From NCBI GenBank assembly GCA_031769625.1, contig JAUIMM010001409.1:186001-250000 (forward strand): a stretch of DNA of 64,000 nucleotides. Reading direction: 5' to 3'. Positions 13,701-26,315 of the stretch are shown here, in pieces (the first letter of the stretch is position 1; every line of letters starts with the position of its first letter). The notes below the pieces were generated by a model. The model was not told the origin of the DNA, searched no databases, and saw only the letters and a program-made list of their open reading frames with translations. Made by a program: the position numbers and the translations under genes. The DNA comes from Taudactylus pleione (lineage: Eukaryota > Chordata > Amphibia > Anura > Myobatrachidae).

Positions 13701-16700
13701 AGAGCGTTGCTGTGCAGTATGAGACATTAATGTGTAGAATGAGAGCGTTGCTGTGCAGTATGAGACATTAATGTGTAGAATGAGACCGTTGCTGTGCAGT
13801 ATGAGACATTAATGTGTATAATGAGACCGTTGCTGTGCAGTATGAGACATTAATGTGTAGAATGAGACCGTTGCTGTGCAGTATGAGACATTAATGTGTA
13901 GAATGAGAGCGTTGCTGTGCAGTATGAGACATTAATGTGTATAATGAGACCGTTGCTGTGCAGTATGAGACATTAATGTGTATAATGAGACCGTTGCTGT
14001 GCAGTATGAGACATTAATGTGTATAATGAGACCGTTGCTGTGCAGTATGAGACATTAATGTGTAGAATGAGACCGTTGCTGTGCAGTATGAGACATTAAT
14101 GTGTAGAATGAGAGCGTTGCAGTGCAGTATGAGACATTAATGTGTATAATGAGACCATTGCTGTGCAGTATGAGACATTAATGTGTATAATGAGACCGTT
14201 GCTGTGCAGTAAGAGACATTAATGTGTAGAATGAGACCGTTGCTGTGCAGTATGAGACATTAATGTGTATAATGAGACCGTTACTGTGCAGTAAGAGACA
14301 TTAATGTGTAGAATGAGACCGTTGCTGTGCAGTATGAGACATTAATGTGTAGAATGAGACCGTTCCTGTGCAGTATGAGACATTAATGTGTATAATGAGA
14401 CCGTTGCTGTGCAGTATGAGACATTAATGTGTATAATGAGACCGTTGCTGTGCAGTAAAGACAGTAATGTGTAGAATGAGAGCATTACTGTGCAGTATGA
14501 GACATTAATGTGTAGAATGAGACCGTTGCTGTGCAGTATGAGACATTAATGTGTATAATGAGAGCGTTACTGTGCAGTATGAGACATTAATGTGTAGAAT
14601 GAGAGCGTTACTGTGCAGTATGAGACATTAATGTGTAGAATGAGACTGTTGCTGTGCAGTATGAGACATTAATGTGTAGAATGAGACCGTTGCTGTGCAG
14701 TATGAGACATTAATGTGCAGAATGAGACCGTTGCTGTGCAGTATGAGACATTAATGTGTAGAATGAGAGCGTTGCTGTGCAGTATGAGACATTAATGTGT
14801 ATAATGAGACCGTTGCTGTGAAGTTTGAGACATTAATGTGTATAATGAGACCATTGCTGTGCAGTAAGAGACATTAATGTGTAGAATGAGACCGTTGCTG
14901 TGCAGTATGAGACATTAATGTGTATAATGAGAGCGTTACTGTGCAGTATGAGACATTAATGTGTAGAATGAGAGCTTTACTGTGCAGTATGAGACATTAA
15001 TGTGTAGAATGAGACCGTTGCTGTGCAGTAAGAGACATTAATGTGTAGAATGAGACCGTTGCTGTGCAGTAAGAGACATTAATGTGTATAATGAGAGCGT
15101 TGCTGAGCAGTATGAGACATTAATGTGTAGAATGAGACCGTTGCTGTGCAGTGTGAGACACTAAAGTGTAGAATTAGACCGTTGCTGTGCAGTATGAGAC
15201 ATTAATGTGTATAATGAGACCGTTACTGTGCAGTATGAGACATTAATGTGTAGAATGAGAGTGTTGCTGTGCAGTAAGAGACATTAATGTGTAGAATGAG
15301 ACCATTGCTGTGCAGTAAGAGACATTAATGTGTATAATGAGAGCGTTGCTGAGCAGTATGAGACATTAATGTGTAGAATGAGACCGTTGCTGTGCAGTAT
15401 GAGACATTAATGTGTAGAATGAGACCGTTACTGTGCAGTATGAGACATTAATGTGTAGAATGAGACCGTTGCTGTGCAGTGTGAGACACTAAAGTGTAGA
15501 ATTAGACCGTTGCTGTGCAGTATGAGACATTAATGTGTAGAATGAGAGCGTTTCTGTGCAGTAAGAGACATTAATGTGTAGAATGAGAGCGTTGCTGTGC
15601 AGTATGAGACATTAATGTGTAGAATGAGACCGTTGCTGTGCAGTAAGAGACAATAATGTGTAGAATGAGAGCGTTGCTGTGCAGTATGAGACATTAATGT
15701 GTATAATGAGACCGTTGCTGTGCAGTATGAGACATTAATGTGTAGAATGAGACCGTTGCTGTGCAGTATGAGACATTAATGTGTAGAATGAGACCGTTGC
15801 TGTGCAGTATGAGACATTAATGTGTAGAATGAGACCGTTGCTGTGCAGTGTGAGACATTAATGTGTAGAATGAGACCGTTGCTGTGCAGTATGAGATATT
15901 AATGTGTATAATGAGAGCGTTACTGTGCAGTATTAGACATTAATGTGTAGAATGAGACCGTTGCTGTGCAGTAAGAGACATTAATGTGTAGAATGAGACC
16001 GTTGCTGTGCAGTAAGAGACATTAATGTGTATAATGAGACCGTTGCTGTGCAGTATGAGACATTAATGTGTATAATGAGACCGTTGCTGTGCAGTATGAG
16101 ACATTAATGTGTAGAATGAGACCGTTGCTGTGCAGTATGAGACATTAATGTGTATAATGAGAGCGTTACTGTGCAGTATTAGACATTAATGTGTAGAATG
16201 AGACCGTTACTGTGCAGTGTGAGACATTAATGTGTATAATGAGACCGTTGCTGTGCAGTAAGAGACAGTAATGTGTAGGATGAGACTGTTGCTGTGCAGT
16301 ATGAGACTTTAATGTGTAGAATTAGACCGTTGCTGTACAGTATGAGACATTAATGTGTATAATGAGACCGTTGCTGTGCAGTATGAGACATTAGTGTGTA
16401 GAATGAGACCGTTGCTGTGCAGTATGAGACATTAATGTGTATAATGTGACCGTTGCTGTGCAGTATGAGACATTAATGTGTAGAATGAGACCGTTGCTGT
16501 GCAGTATGAGACATTAATGTGTAGAATGAGAGCGTTGCAGTGCAGTATGAGACATTAATGTGTATAATGAGACCATTGCTGTGCAGTATGAGACATTAAT
16601 GTGTATAATGAGACCGTTGCTGTGCAGTAAGAGACATTAATGTGTAGAATGAGACCGTTGCTGTGCAGTATGAGACATTAATGTGTATAATGAGACCGTT

Positions 16701-19700
16701 ACTGTGCAGTAAGAGACATTAATGTGTAGAATGAGACCGTTGCTGTGCAGTATGAGACATTAATGTGTAGAATGAGACCGTTCCTGTGCAGTATGAGACA
16801 TTAATGTGTATAATGAGACCGTTGCTGTGCAGTATGAGACATTAATGTGTATAATGAGACCGTTGCTGTGCAGTAAAGACAGTAATGTGTAGAATGAGAG
16901 CATTACTGTGCAGTATGAGACATTAATGTGTAGAATGAGACCGTTGCTGTGCAGTATGAGACATTAATGTGTATAATGAGAGCGTTACTGTGCAGTATGA
17001 GACATTAATGTGTAGAATGAGAGCGTTACTGTGCAGTATGAGACATTAATGTGTAGAATGAGACTGTTGCTGTGCAGTATGAGACATTAATGTGTAGAAT
17101 GAGACCGTTGCTGTGCAGTATGAGACATTAATGTGCAGAATGAGACCGTTGCTGTGCAGTATGAGACATTAATGTGTAGAATGAGAGCGTTGCTGTGCAG
17201 TATGAGACATTAATGTGTATAATGAGACCGTTGCTGTGAAGTTTGAGACATTAATGTGTATAATGAGACCATTGCTGTGCAGTAAGAGACATTAATGTGT
17301 AGAATGAGACCGTTGCTGTGCAGTATGAGACATTAATGTGTATAATGAGAGCGTTACTGTGCAGTATGAGACATTAATGTGTAGAATGAGAGCTTTACTG
17401 TGCAGTATGAGACATTAATGTGTAGAATGAGACCGTTGCTGTGCAGTAAGAGACATTAATGTGTAGAATGAGACCGTTGCTGTGCAGTAAGAGACATTAA
17501 TGTGTATAATGAGAGCGTTGCTGAGCAGTATGAGACATTAATGTGTAGAATGAGACCGTTGCTGTGCAGTGTGAGACACTAAAGTGTAGAATTAGACCGT
17601 TGCTGTGCAGTATGAGACATTAATGTGTATAATGAGACCGTTACTGTGCAGTATGAGACATTAATGTGTAGAATGAGAGTGTTGCTGTGCAGTAAGAGAC
17701 ATTAATGTGTAGAATGAGAGCGTTACTGTGCAGTATTAGACATTAATGTGTAGAATGAGACCGTTGCTGTGCAGTAAGAGACATTAATGTGTAGAATGAG
17801 ACCGTTGCTGTGCAGTAAGAGACATTAATGTGTATAATGAGACCGTTGCTGTGCAGTATGAGACATTAATGTGTATAATGAGACCGTTGCTGTGCAGTAT
17901 GAGACATTAATGTGTAGAATGAGACCGTTGCTGTGCAGTATGAGACATTAATGTGTATAATGAGAGCGTTACTGTGCAGTATTAGACATTAATGTGTAGA
18001 ATGAGACCGTTACTGTGCAGTGTGAGACATTAATGTGTATAATGAGACCGTTGCTGTGCAGTAAGAGACAGTAATGTGTAGGATGAGACTGTTGCTGTGC
18101 AGTATGAGACTTTAATGTGTAGAATTAGACCGTTGCTGTACAGTATGAGACATTAATGTGTATAATGAGACCGTTGCTGTGCAGTATGAGACATTAGTGT
18201 GTAGAATGAGACCGTTGCTGTGCAGTATGAGACATTAATGTGTAGAATGAGAGCGTTGCTGTGCAGTATGAGACATTAATGTGTATAATGAGACCGTTAC
18301 TGTGCAGTATGAGACATTAATATGTAGAATGAGAGCGTTGCTGTGCAGTATGAGACATTAATGTGTATAATGAGAGCGTTACTGTGCAGTATTAGACATT
18401 AATGTGTAGAATGAGACCGTTACTGTGCAGTGTGAGACATTAATGTGTATAATGAGACCGTTGCTGTGCAGTAAGAGACAGTAATGTGTAGAATGAGACT
18501 GTTGCTGTGCAGTATGAGACATTAATGTGTATAATGAGACCGTTGCTGTGCAGTAAGAGACATTAATGTGTATAATGAGAGCGTTGCTGTGCAGTATGAG
18601 ACATTAATGTGTATAATGAGACCGTTACTGTGCAGTATGAGACATTAATGTGTAGAATGAGACCGTTACTGTGCAGTATGAGACATTAATGTGTAGAATG
18701 AGACCGTTGCTGTGCAGTATGAGACATTAATGTGCATAATGAGACCGTTGCTGTGCAGTAAGAGACATTAATGTGTAGAATGAGAGCGTTACTGTGCAGT
18801 ATGAGACATTAATGTGTATAATGAGACCGTTGCTGTGCAGTAAGAGACATTAATGTGTAGAATGAGACTGTTGCTGTGCAGTATGAGACATTAATGTGTA
18901 GAATGAGAGCGTTACTGAGCAGTAAGAGACATTAATGTGTAGAATGAGAGCGTTGCTGAGCAGTAAGAGACATTAATGTGTATAATGAGACCGTTGCTAT
19001 GCAGTATGAGACATTAATGTGTATAATGAGACCGTTGCTGTGCAGTAAGAGACATTAATGTGTAGAATGAGAGCGTTGCTGTGTAGTATGAGATATTAAT
19101 GTGTAGAATGAGACCGTTACTGTGCAGTATGAGACATTAATGTGTAGAATGAGACCGTTGCTGTGCAGTAAGAGACATTAATGTGTAGATTGAGACTGTT
19201 GCTGTGCAGTAAGAGACATTAATGTGTAGAATGAGACCGTTGCTGTGCAGTATGAGACATTAATGTGTAGAATGAGACCGTTACTGTGCAGTGTGAGACA
19301 TTAATGTGTAGAATGAGACCGTTGCTGTGCAGTATGAGACATTAATGTGTAGAATGAGACCGTTACTGTGCAGTAAGAGACATTAATGTGTAGAATGAGA
19401 CCGTTGCTGTGCAGTATGAGACATAATGTGTAGAATGAGACCGTTGCTGTGCAGTATGAGACATTAATGTGTAGAATGAGAGCGATACTGTGCAGTATGA
19501 GACATTAATGTGTAGAATGAGACCGTTGCTGTGCAGTATGAGACATTAATGTGTAGAATGAGAGCGATACTGTGCAGTATGAGACATTAATGTGTAGAAT
19601 GAGAGCGTTACTGTGCAGTGGGAGACATTAATGTGTAGAATGAGACCGTTGCTGTGCAGTATGAGACATTAATGTGTAGAATGAGACCGTTGCTGTGCAG

Positions 19701-21285
19701 TATGAGACATTAATGTGTAGAATGAGACCGTTGCTGTGCAGTATGAGACATTAATGTGTAGAATGAGACCGTTACTGTGCAGTGTGAGACATTAATGTGT
19801 AGAATGAGACCGTTGCTGTGCAGTATGAGACATTAATGTGTAGAATGAGAGCGTTGCTGTGCAGTATGAGACATTAATGTGTAGAATGAGAGCGTTGCTG
19901 TGTAGTAAGAGACATTAATGTGTAGAATGAGACCGTTGCTGTGCAGTAAGAGACATTAATGTGTATAATGAGACCGTTGCTGTGCAGTATGAGATATTAA
20001 TGTGTAGAATGAGAGCGTTGCTGTGCAGTATGAGACATTAATGTGTAGAATGAGACCGTTGCTGTGCAGTAAGAGACATTAATGTGTATAATGAGACCGT
20101 TACTGTGCAGTATGAGACATTAATGTGTAGAATGAGACCGTTGCTGTGCAGTAAGAAACATTAATGTGTATAATGAGACCGTTGCTGTGCAGTAAGAGAC
20201 ATTAATGTGTAGAATGAGACTGTTGCTGTGCAGTAAGAAACATTAATGTGTATAATGAGACCGTTGCTGTGCAGTAAGAGACATTAATGTGTAGAATGAG
20301 ACCGTTGCTGTGCAGTAAGAAACATTAATGTGTATAATGAGACCGTTGCTGTGCAGTAAGAGACATTAATGTGTAGAATGAGACCGTTGCTGTGCAGTAT
20401 GAGACATTAATGTGTATAATGAGACAGTTGCTGTGCAGTATGAGACATTAATGTGTAGAATGAGACCGTTGCTGTGCAGTATGAGACATTAATGTGTATA
20501 ATGAGACCGTTCCTGAGCAAAATGAGACATTAATGTGTAGAATGAGACAGTTACTGTGCATTAAGAGACATTAATGTGTAGAATGAGACCGTTGCTGTGC
20601 AGTAAGAGACATTAATGTGTATAATGAGACCGTTTCTGAGCAAAATGAGACATTAATGTGTAGAATGAGACCGTTACTGTGCATTAAGAGACATTAATGT
20701 GTAGAATGAGACCGTTGCTGTGCAGTAAGAGACATTAATGTGTAGAATGAGACTGTTGCTGTGCAGTAAGAGACATTAATGTGTAGAATGAGACCGTTTC
20801 TGAGCAATATGAGACATTAATGTGTAGAATGAGACCGTTGCTGTGTAGTATGATACATTAATGTGTATAATGAGACCGTTACTGTGCAGTAAGAGACATT
20901 AATGTGTAGAATGAGACCGTTACTGTGCAGTATCAGACATTAATGTTTAGAATGAGACCGTTGCTGTGCAGTAAGAGACATTAATGTGTAGAATGAGACC
21001 GTTGCTGTGCAGTATGAGACATTAATGTGTAGAATGAGACCGTTGCTGTGCAGTATCAGACATTAATGTGTAGAATGAGACCGTTGCTGTGCAGTAAGAG
21101 ACATTAATGTGTAGAATGAGACCGTTGCTGTGCAGTATGAGACATTAATGTGTAGAATGAGACCGTTGCTGTGTAGTAAGAGACATTAATGTGTAGAATG
21201 AGACTGTTGCTGTGTAGTAAGAGACATTAATGTGTATAATGAGACCGTTGCTGTGCAGTATGAGACATTAATGTGTAGAATGAGA
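4775..21285. repeat. 41-bp minisatellite, about 400 copies (16.5 kb)
   Basis: Each unit joins a 21-bp half, 'gagaccgttgctgtgcag' plus tat, to a 20-bp half, 'gagacattaatgtgtag' plus aat. The halves resemble each other, so the unit is a dimer of an older monomer that still exists singly upstream. Recurrent variants are gagagcgtt, gagactgtt, cagtaagag, tgtataat and gttactgtg. Rare variants recur at long constant spacings, showing higher-order duplication: 'gaccgttaatgtgcag' near 7307, 9730, 11862 and 13173; 'gttgcttgct' at 6401 and 8291; 'gttgcagtg' at 14116 and 16534; 'cgttgctgtacag' at 16328 and 18131. There is no gene. Confidence 0.97.
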
Positions 21286-24200
21286 ATACAGGATATATTG
21301 TATAGATTATATATAATGGATAAAGGAGATATAGGTAATAAAAGGAGATACATGTGATATAGTAGATATAGGTGTACAGGATACATAGGTGATATAGGAG
21401 ATATAGGTGATAAAGGAGATACATGTGATATAGTAGATATAGATGTACAGGATGTATTGGAGATATAGGTGATAAAGGAGATACATGTGATATAGTAGAT
21501 ATAGGTATACAGGGTGTATAGTAGATATAGGTGATACTGGAGATATAGGTGATACAGGAGATACATGTGATATAGTAGATATAAGTGTACAGGGTGTATA
21601 GGAGATATAGGTGATACAGGAGATACATGTGATATAGTAGATATAAGTGTACAGGATATATAGGTGATACAGGAGATATAGGTGATATAGTAGATATAGG
21701 TGTACAGGATACATAGGTGATATAGGAGATATAGGTGATAAAGGAGATACATGTGATATAGTAGATATAGGTGTACAGGGTGATACTGGAAATATAAGTG
21801 ATAAAGGAGATACATGTGATATAGTAGATATAGATGTACAGGGTGTATAGGAGATATAGGTGATAAAGGAGATACATGTGATATAGTAGATATAGGTGTA
21901 CAGGATGTATTGGAGATATAGGTGATAAAGGAGATACATGTGATATAGTAGATATAGGTATACAGGGTGTATAGTAGATATAGGTGATACTGGAGATATA
22001 GGTGATACATGAGATACATGTGATATAGTAGATATAGGTGTACAGGGTGTATAGGAGATAGAGGTGATAAAGGAGATACATGTGATATAGTAGATATAGG
22101 TGTACAGGGTGTATAGGAGATAGAGGTGATAAAGGAGATACATGTGATATAGTAGATATAGGTGTACAGGATGTATAGGAGATATAGGTGATAAAGGAGA
22201 TACATGTGATATAGTAGATATAGGTGTACAGGGTGTATAGGAGATAGAGGTGATAAAGGAGATACATGTGATATAGTAGATATAGGTGTACAGGGTGTAT
22301 AGGAGATATAGGTGATAAAGGAGATACATGTGATATAGTAGATATAGGTGTACAGGGTGTATAGGAGATATAGGTGATACAGGAGATACATGTGATATAG
22401 TAGATATAAGTGTACAGGGTGTATAGGAGATATAGGTGATACAGGAGATACATGTGATATAGTAAATATAGGTGTACAGGATATATAGGAGATACAGGAT
22501 ATATACGTGATAAAGAGATACTTGTGATATAGGAGATATAGGTGTACAGGGTGTATAGGAGATATAGGTGATATAGTAGATATAGGTGTACAGGATACAT
22601 AGGTTATATAGGAGATATAGGTGATAAAGGAGATACTTGTGATATAGTAGATATAGGTGTACAGGGTGATACAGGAAATATAAGTGATAAAGGAGATACA
22701 TGTGATATAGTAGATATAGGTGTACAGGATATATAGGTGATATAGGAGATATAGGTGATAAATGAGATATAGGCGTACAGAATATATAGGTGACAAAGGA
22801 GATATTGTTGTACATAATATATAGGAGATATAGGTGTACAGAATATATAGGTGATAAAGGAGATATAGGTGTACAGAATATATAGGTGATAAAGGAGATA
22901 TAGGTGTACATAGTATATAGGTGATATAGTAGATATAGGTGTACAGGATATATAGGTGATAAAGGATATACATGTGATATAGGTGTACAGAATATATTGT
23001 TGATATAAGAGATACATGTGATTTAGTAGATATAGGTGCACATGATATATAGTTAATAAAGGAGATATAGTTGTACAGAATATGTAGGCAAAAATGGAGA
23101 TATAGGTGTACAGAATATATAGGTGACAAAGTTGATATAGTTGTACAGAATATATAGGTGATAAAGGAGATATAGGTGTACAGAATATATAGGTGATAAT
23201 GGAGATATAGGTGTACAGAATATATTGGTGACAAAAGAGATATATATGTGTACAGAATATATAGGTGATAAAGGAGATATTGGTGTACAGACTATATAGG
23301 TGATAAAGGAGATATAGGTGTACAGACTATATAGGTGATAACGGAGATATAGGCGTACAGGATATTTATAAGATATAGGTGATAAAGGAGATACATGTGA
23401 TATAGTAGATATAGGTGTACAGGATATATAGGTGATAGAGGATATACATGTGATATAGTAGATATCGGTGTACAGGATATTTCGGTGATAAAGGAGATAC
23501 ATGTGATATAGTAGATATACAGTAGGTGTACAGAATATATAGGTGATAAAGGAGATATAGGTGTACAGAACATATAGTTGATAAAGTTGATATAGTTGTA
23601 CAGAATATATAGGTAATAAAGGAGATATACGTGTACATAATATATAGGCAATAAAGGAGATATAGGTGTACAGAATATATAGGTGACAAATAAGATATAG
23701 TTGTACATACTATATAGGTGATAAAGGAGATATAGGTGTACAGAATATATAGGTGATATAGGATATATAGGTGATACAGGAGATACATGTGGTATAGTAG
23801 ATATAGGTGTACAGGATATATAGGTGATATAGGTGATAAAGGAGGTACATGTGATATAGTAGATATAGGTGTACAGGGTGTATAGGAGATACGGGTGATA
23901 AAGAAGATACATGTGATATAGTAGATATAGGTGTACAGGGTGTATAGGAGATATAGGTGATAAAGAAGATACATGTGATATAGTAGATATAGGTGTACAG
24001 GGTGTATAAGAGATATAGGTGATAAAGGAGATACATATGATATAGTAGATATAGGTGTACAGGATATATATAGGAGATATAGGTGATAAAGGAGATACAT
24101 GTGATATAGTAGGTATAGGTGTACAGGATATATAGGTGATATAGGAGATGTAGGTGATAAAGGAGATACATGTGATATAGTAGATATAGGTGTATAGGAC

Positions 24201-26031
24201 ATATAGGTGATATAGCAGATATAGGTGATAAAGGAGATACATGTGATATAGTAGATATAGGTGTACAGGGTGTATAAGAGATATAGGTGATAAAGGAGAT
24301 ACATGTGATATAGTAGATATAGGTGTAGAAGGTGCATAGGAGATATAGGTGATAAAGGAGATACATGTGATGTAGTAGATATAGGTGTACAGGGTGTATA
24401 AGAGATATAGGTGATAAAGGAGATACATGTGATATAGTAGATATAGGTTTACAGGATGTATAGGAGATATAGGTGATAAAGGAGATACATGTTATATAGT
24501 AAATATAGGTGTACAGGGTGTATAGGAGTTATATGTGATAACGGAGAATCATGTGATATAGTAGATATAGGTGACAGATATATAGGTCATCTAGGTGATA
24601 AAGGAGATACATGTTATATAGTAAATATAGGTGTACAGGGTGTATAATAAATATAGGTGATAAAGGAGATACATGTGATATAGTAGATATAGGTATACAG
24701 AATATATAGGTATATAGGATATATAGGTGATAAAGGAGATACATGTGATATAGTAGGTATAGGTGTACAGGATATATAGGTGATATAGGAGATATAGGTG
24801 ATAAAGGAGATACATGTGATATAGTAGATATAGGTGTATAGGACATATAGGTGATATAGCAGATATAGGTGATAAAGGAGATACATGTGATATAGTAGAT
24901 ATAGGTGTATAGGACATATAGGTGATATAGCAGATATAGGTGATAAAGGAGATACATGTGATATAGTAGATATAGGTGTACTGGGTGTATAAGAGATATA
25001 GGTGATAAAGGAGATACATGTGATATAGTAGATATAGGTGTAGAAGGTGCATAGGAGATATAGGTGATAAAGGAGATACATGTGATATAGTAGATATAGG
25101 TGTAGAAGGTGCATAGGAGATATAGGTGATAAAGGAGATACATGTGATATAGTAGATATAGGTGTAGAAGGTGTATAGGAGATATAGGTGATAAAGGAGA
25201 TACATGTTATATAGTAAATATAGGTGTACAGGGTGTATAGGAGTTATATGTGATAACGGAGATACATGTGATATAGTAGATACAGGTGACAGATATATAG
25301 GTGATCTAGGTGATAAAGGAGATACATGTTATATAGTAAATATAGGTGTACAGCGTGTATAGGAAATATAGGTTTTAAAGGAGATACATGTGATATAGTA
25401 GATATAGGTATACAGAATATATAGGTATATAGGATATATAGGTGATAAAGGAGATACATGTGATATAGTAGGTATAGGGGTACAGGATATATAGGTGATA
25501 TAGGAGATATAGATGATAAAGGAGATACATGTGATATAGTAGATATAGGTGTATAGGACATATAGGTGATATAGCAGATATAGGTGATAAAGGAGATACA
25601 TGTGATATAGTAGATATAGGTGTATAGGACATATAGGTGATATAGCAGATATAGGTGATAAAGGAGATACATGTGATATAGTAGATATAGGTGTACTGGG
25701 TGTATAAGAGATATAGGTGATAAAGGAGATACATGTGATATAGTAGATATAGGTGTAGAAGGTGCATAGGAGATATAGGTGATAAAGGAGATACATGTGA
25801 TATAGTAGATATAGGTGTAGAAGGTGCATAGGAGATATAGGTGATAAAGGAGATACATGTGATATAGTAGATATAGGTGTAGAAGGTGTATAGGAGATAT
25901 AGGTGATAATGGAGATACATGTGATATAGTAGATATAGGTGTACAGGGTGTATAGGAGATATAGGTGATAAAGGAGATACATGTGATATAGTAGATATAG
26001 GTTTACAGGATGTACAGGAGATATAGGTGAT
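21286..26031. repeat. 62-bp minisatellite, first block
   Basis: The array abuts the 41-bp array without a spacer. The typical unit has 'gagatacatgtgatatag', 'agatataggtgtacagg' and 'ataggtgataaagg', with a period of 62 bp (for example catgtg at 22141 and 22203). Longer variants add an extra 'ataggtgatata' step. At 22750-23340 and 23520-23760 a shorter subunit with 'gtacagaatatataggtg' dominates. The + strand carries about 20 G but only 2 C per unit. A 715-bp higher-order duplication starts at 24526 and 25241. Very long minus-strand open frames rich in Tyr, Ile and Ser come from the lack of stops in the unit and are not genes. Confidence 0.96.
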
Positions 26032-26284
26032 CGTAAGCTCTCACGATCAGGGCCATCTACCCTCTTGTGCTTCTCCTTACTGTAGTGTCATTTACTTCTC
26101 ACTCACCACTAGGGCACCTAATACTTGGCTGCTCTGTTGCTTATCTGGGTGATATGGTCGCTAATGTAACAATATATATTATCCATGTCCTGTATTGTAT
26201 TGTTCTGTAAGTCACTTGTATACAATTTGTTTTTGTACTTTGTAAGGCGCTGCGGAACACTTGTGGTGCCATATAAATAAATGC

Positions 26285-26314
<30 letters not shown>
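26032..26314 (+). mobile_element. L2-like LINE 3' end with (TAA)n tail
   Basis: A 283-bp insertion splits the 62-bp array between 'ataggtgat' and 'aggagatac'. It carries 'gtaagctctcacgatcaggg' near 26033, 'ctcttgtgcttctcctta' near 26063, then 'aaggcgctgcggaacac' near 26242, 'ccatataaataaatg' and about nine TAA triplets. This pattern matches, from memory, the 3' ends of amphibian L2/CR1-clade LINEs or SINEs that share such tails. The copy is 5'-truncated and has no reverse transcriptase. No long target duplication is visible, as is usual for L2/CR1. Confidence 0.65.

Positions 26315-26315
<1 letters not shown>

Noticed and set aside
21186..23234. Long minus-strand Tyr/Ile/Ser-rich frames across the 62-bp array
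   Set aside because: Several overlapping frames are open at once because the C-poor + strand unit yields few stops on the minus strand. The composition is that of the repeat and no start context or domain is visible.
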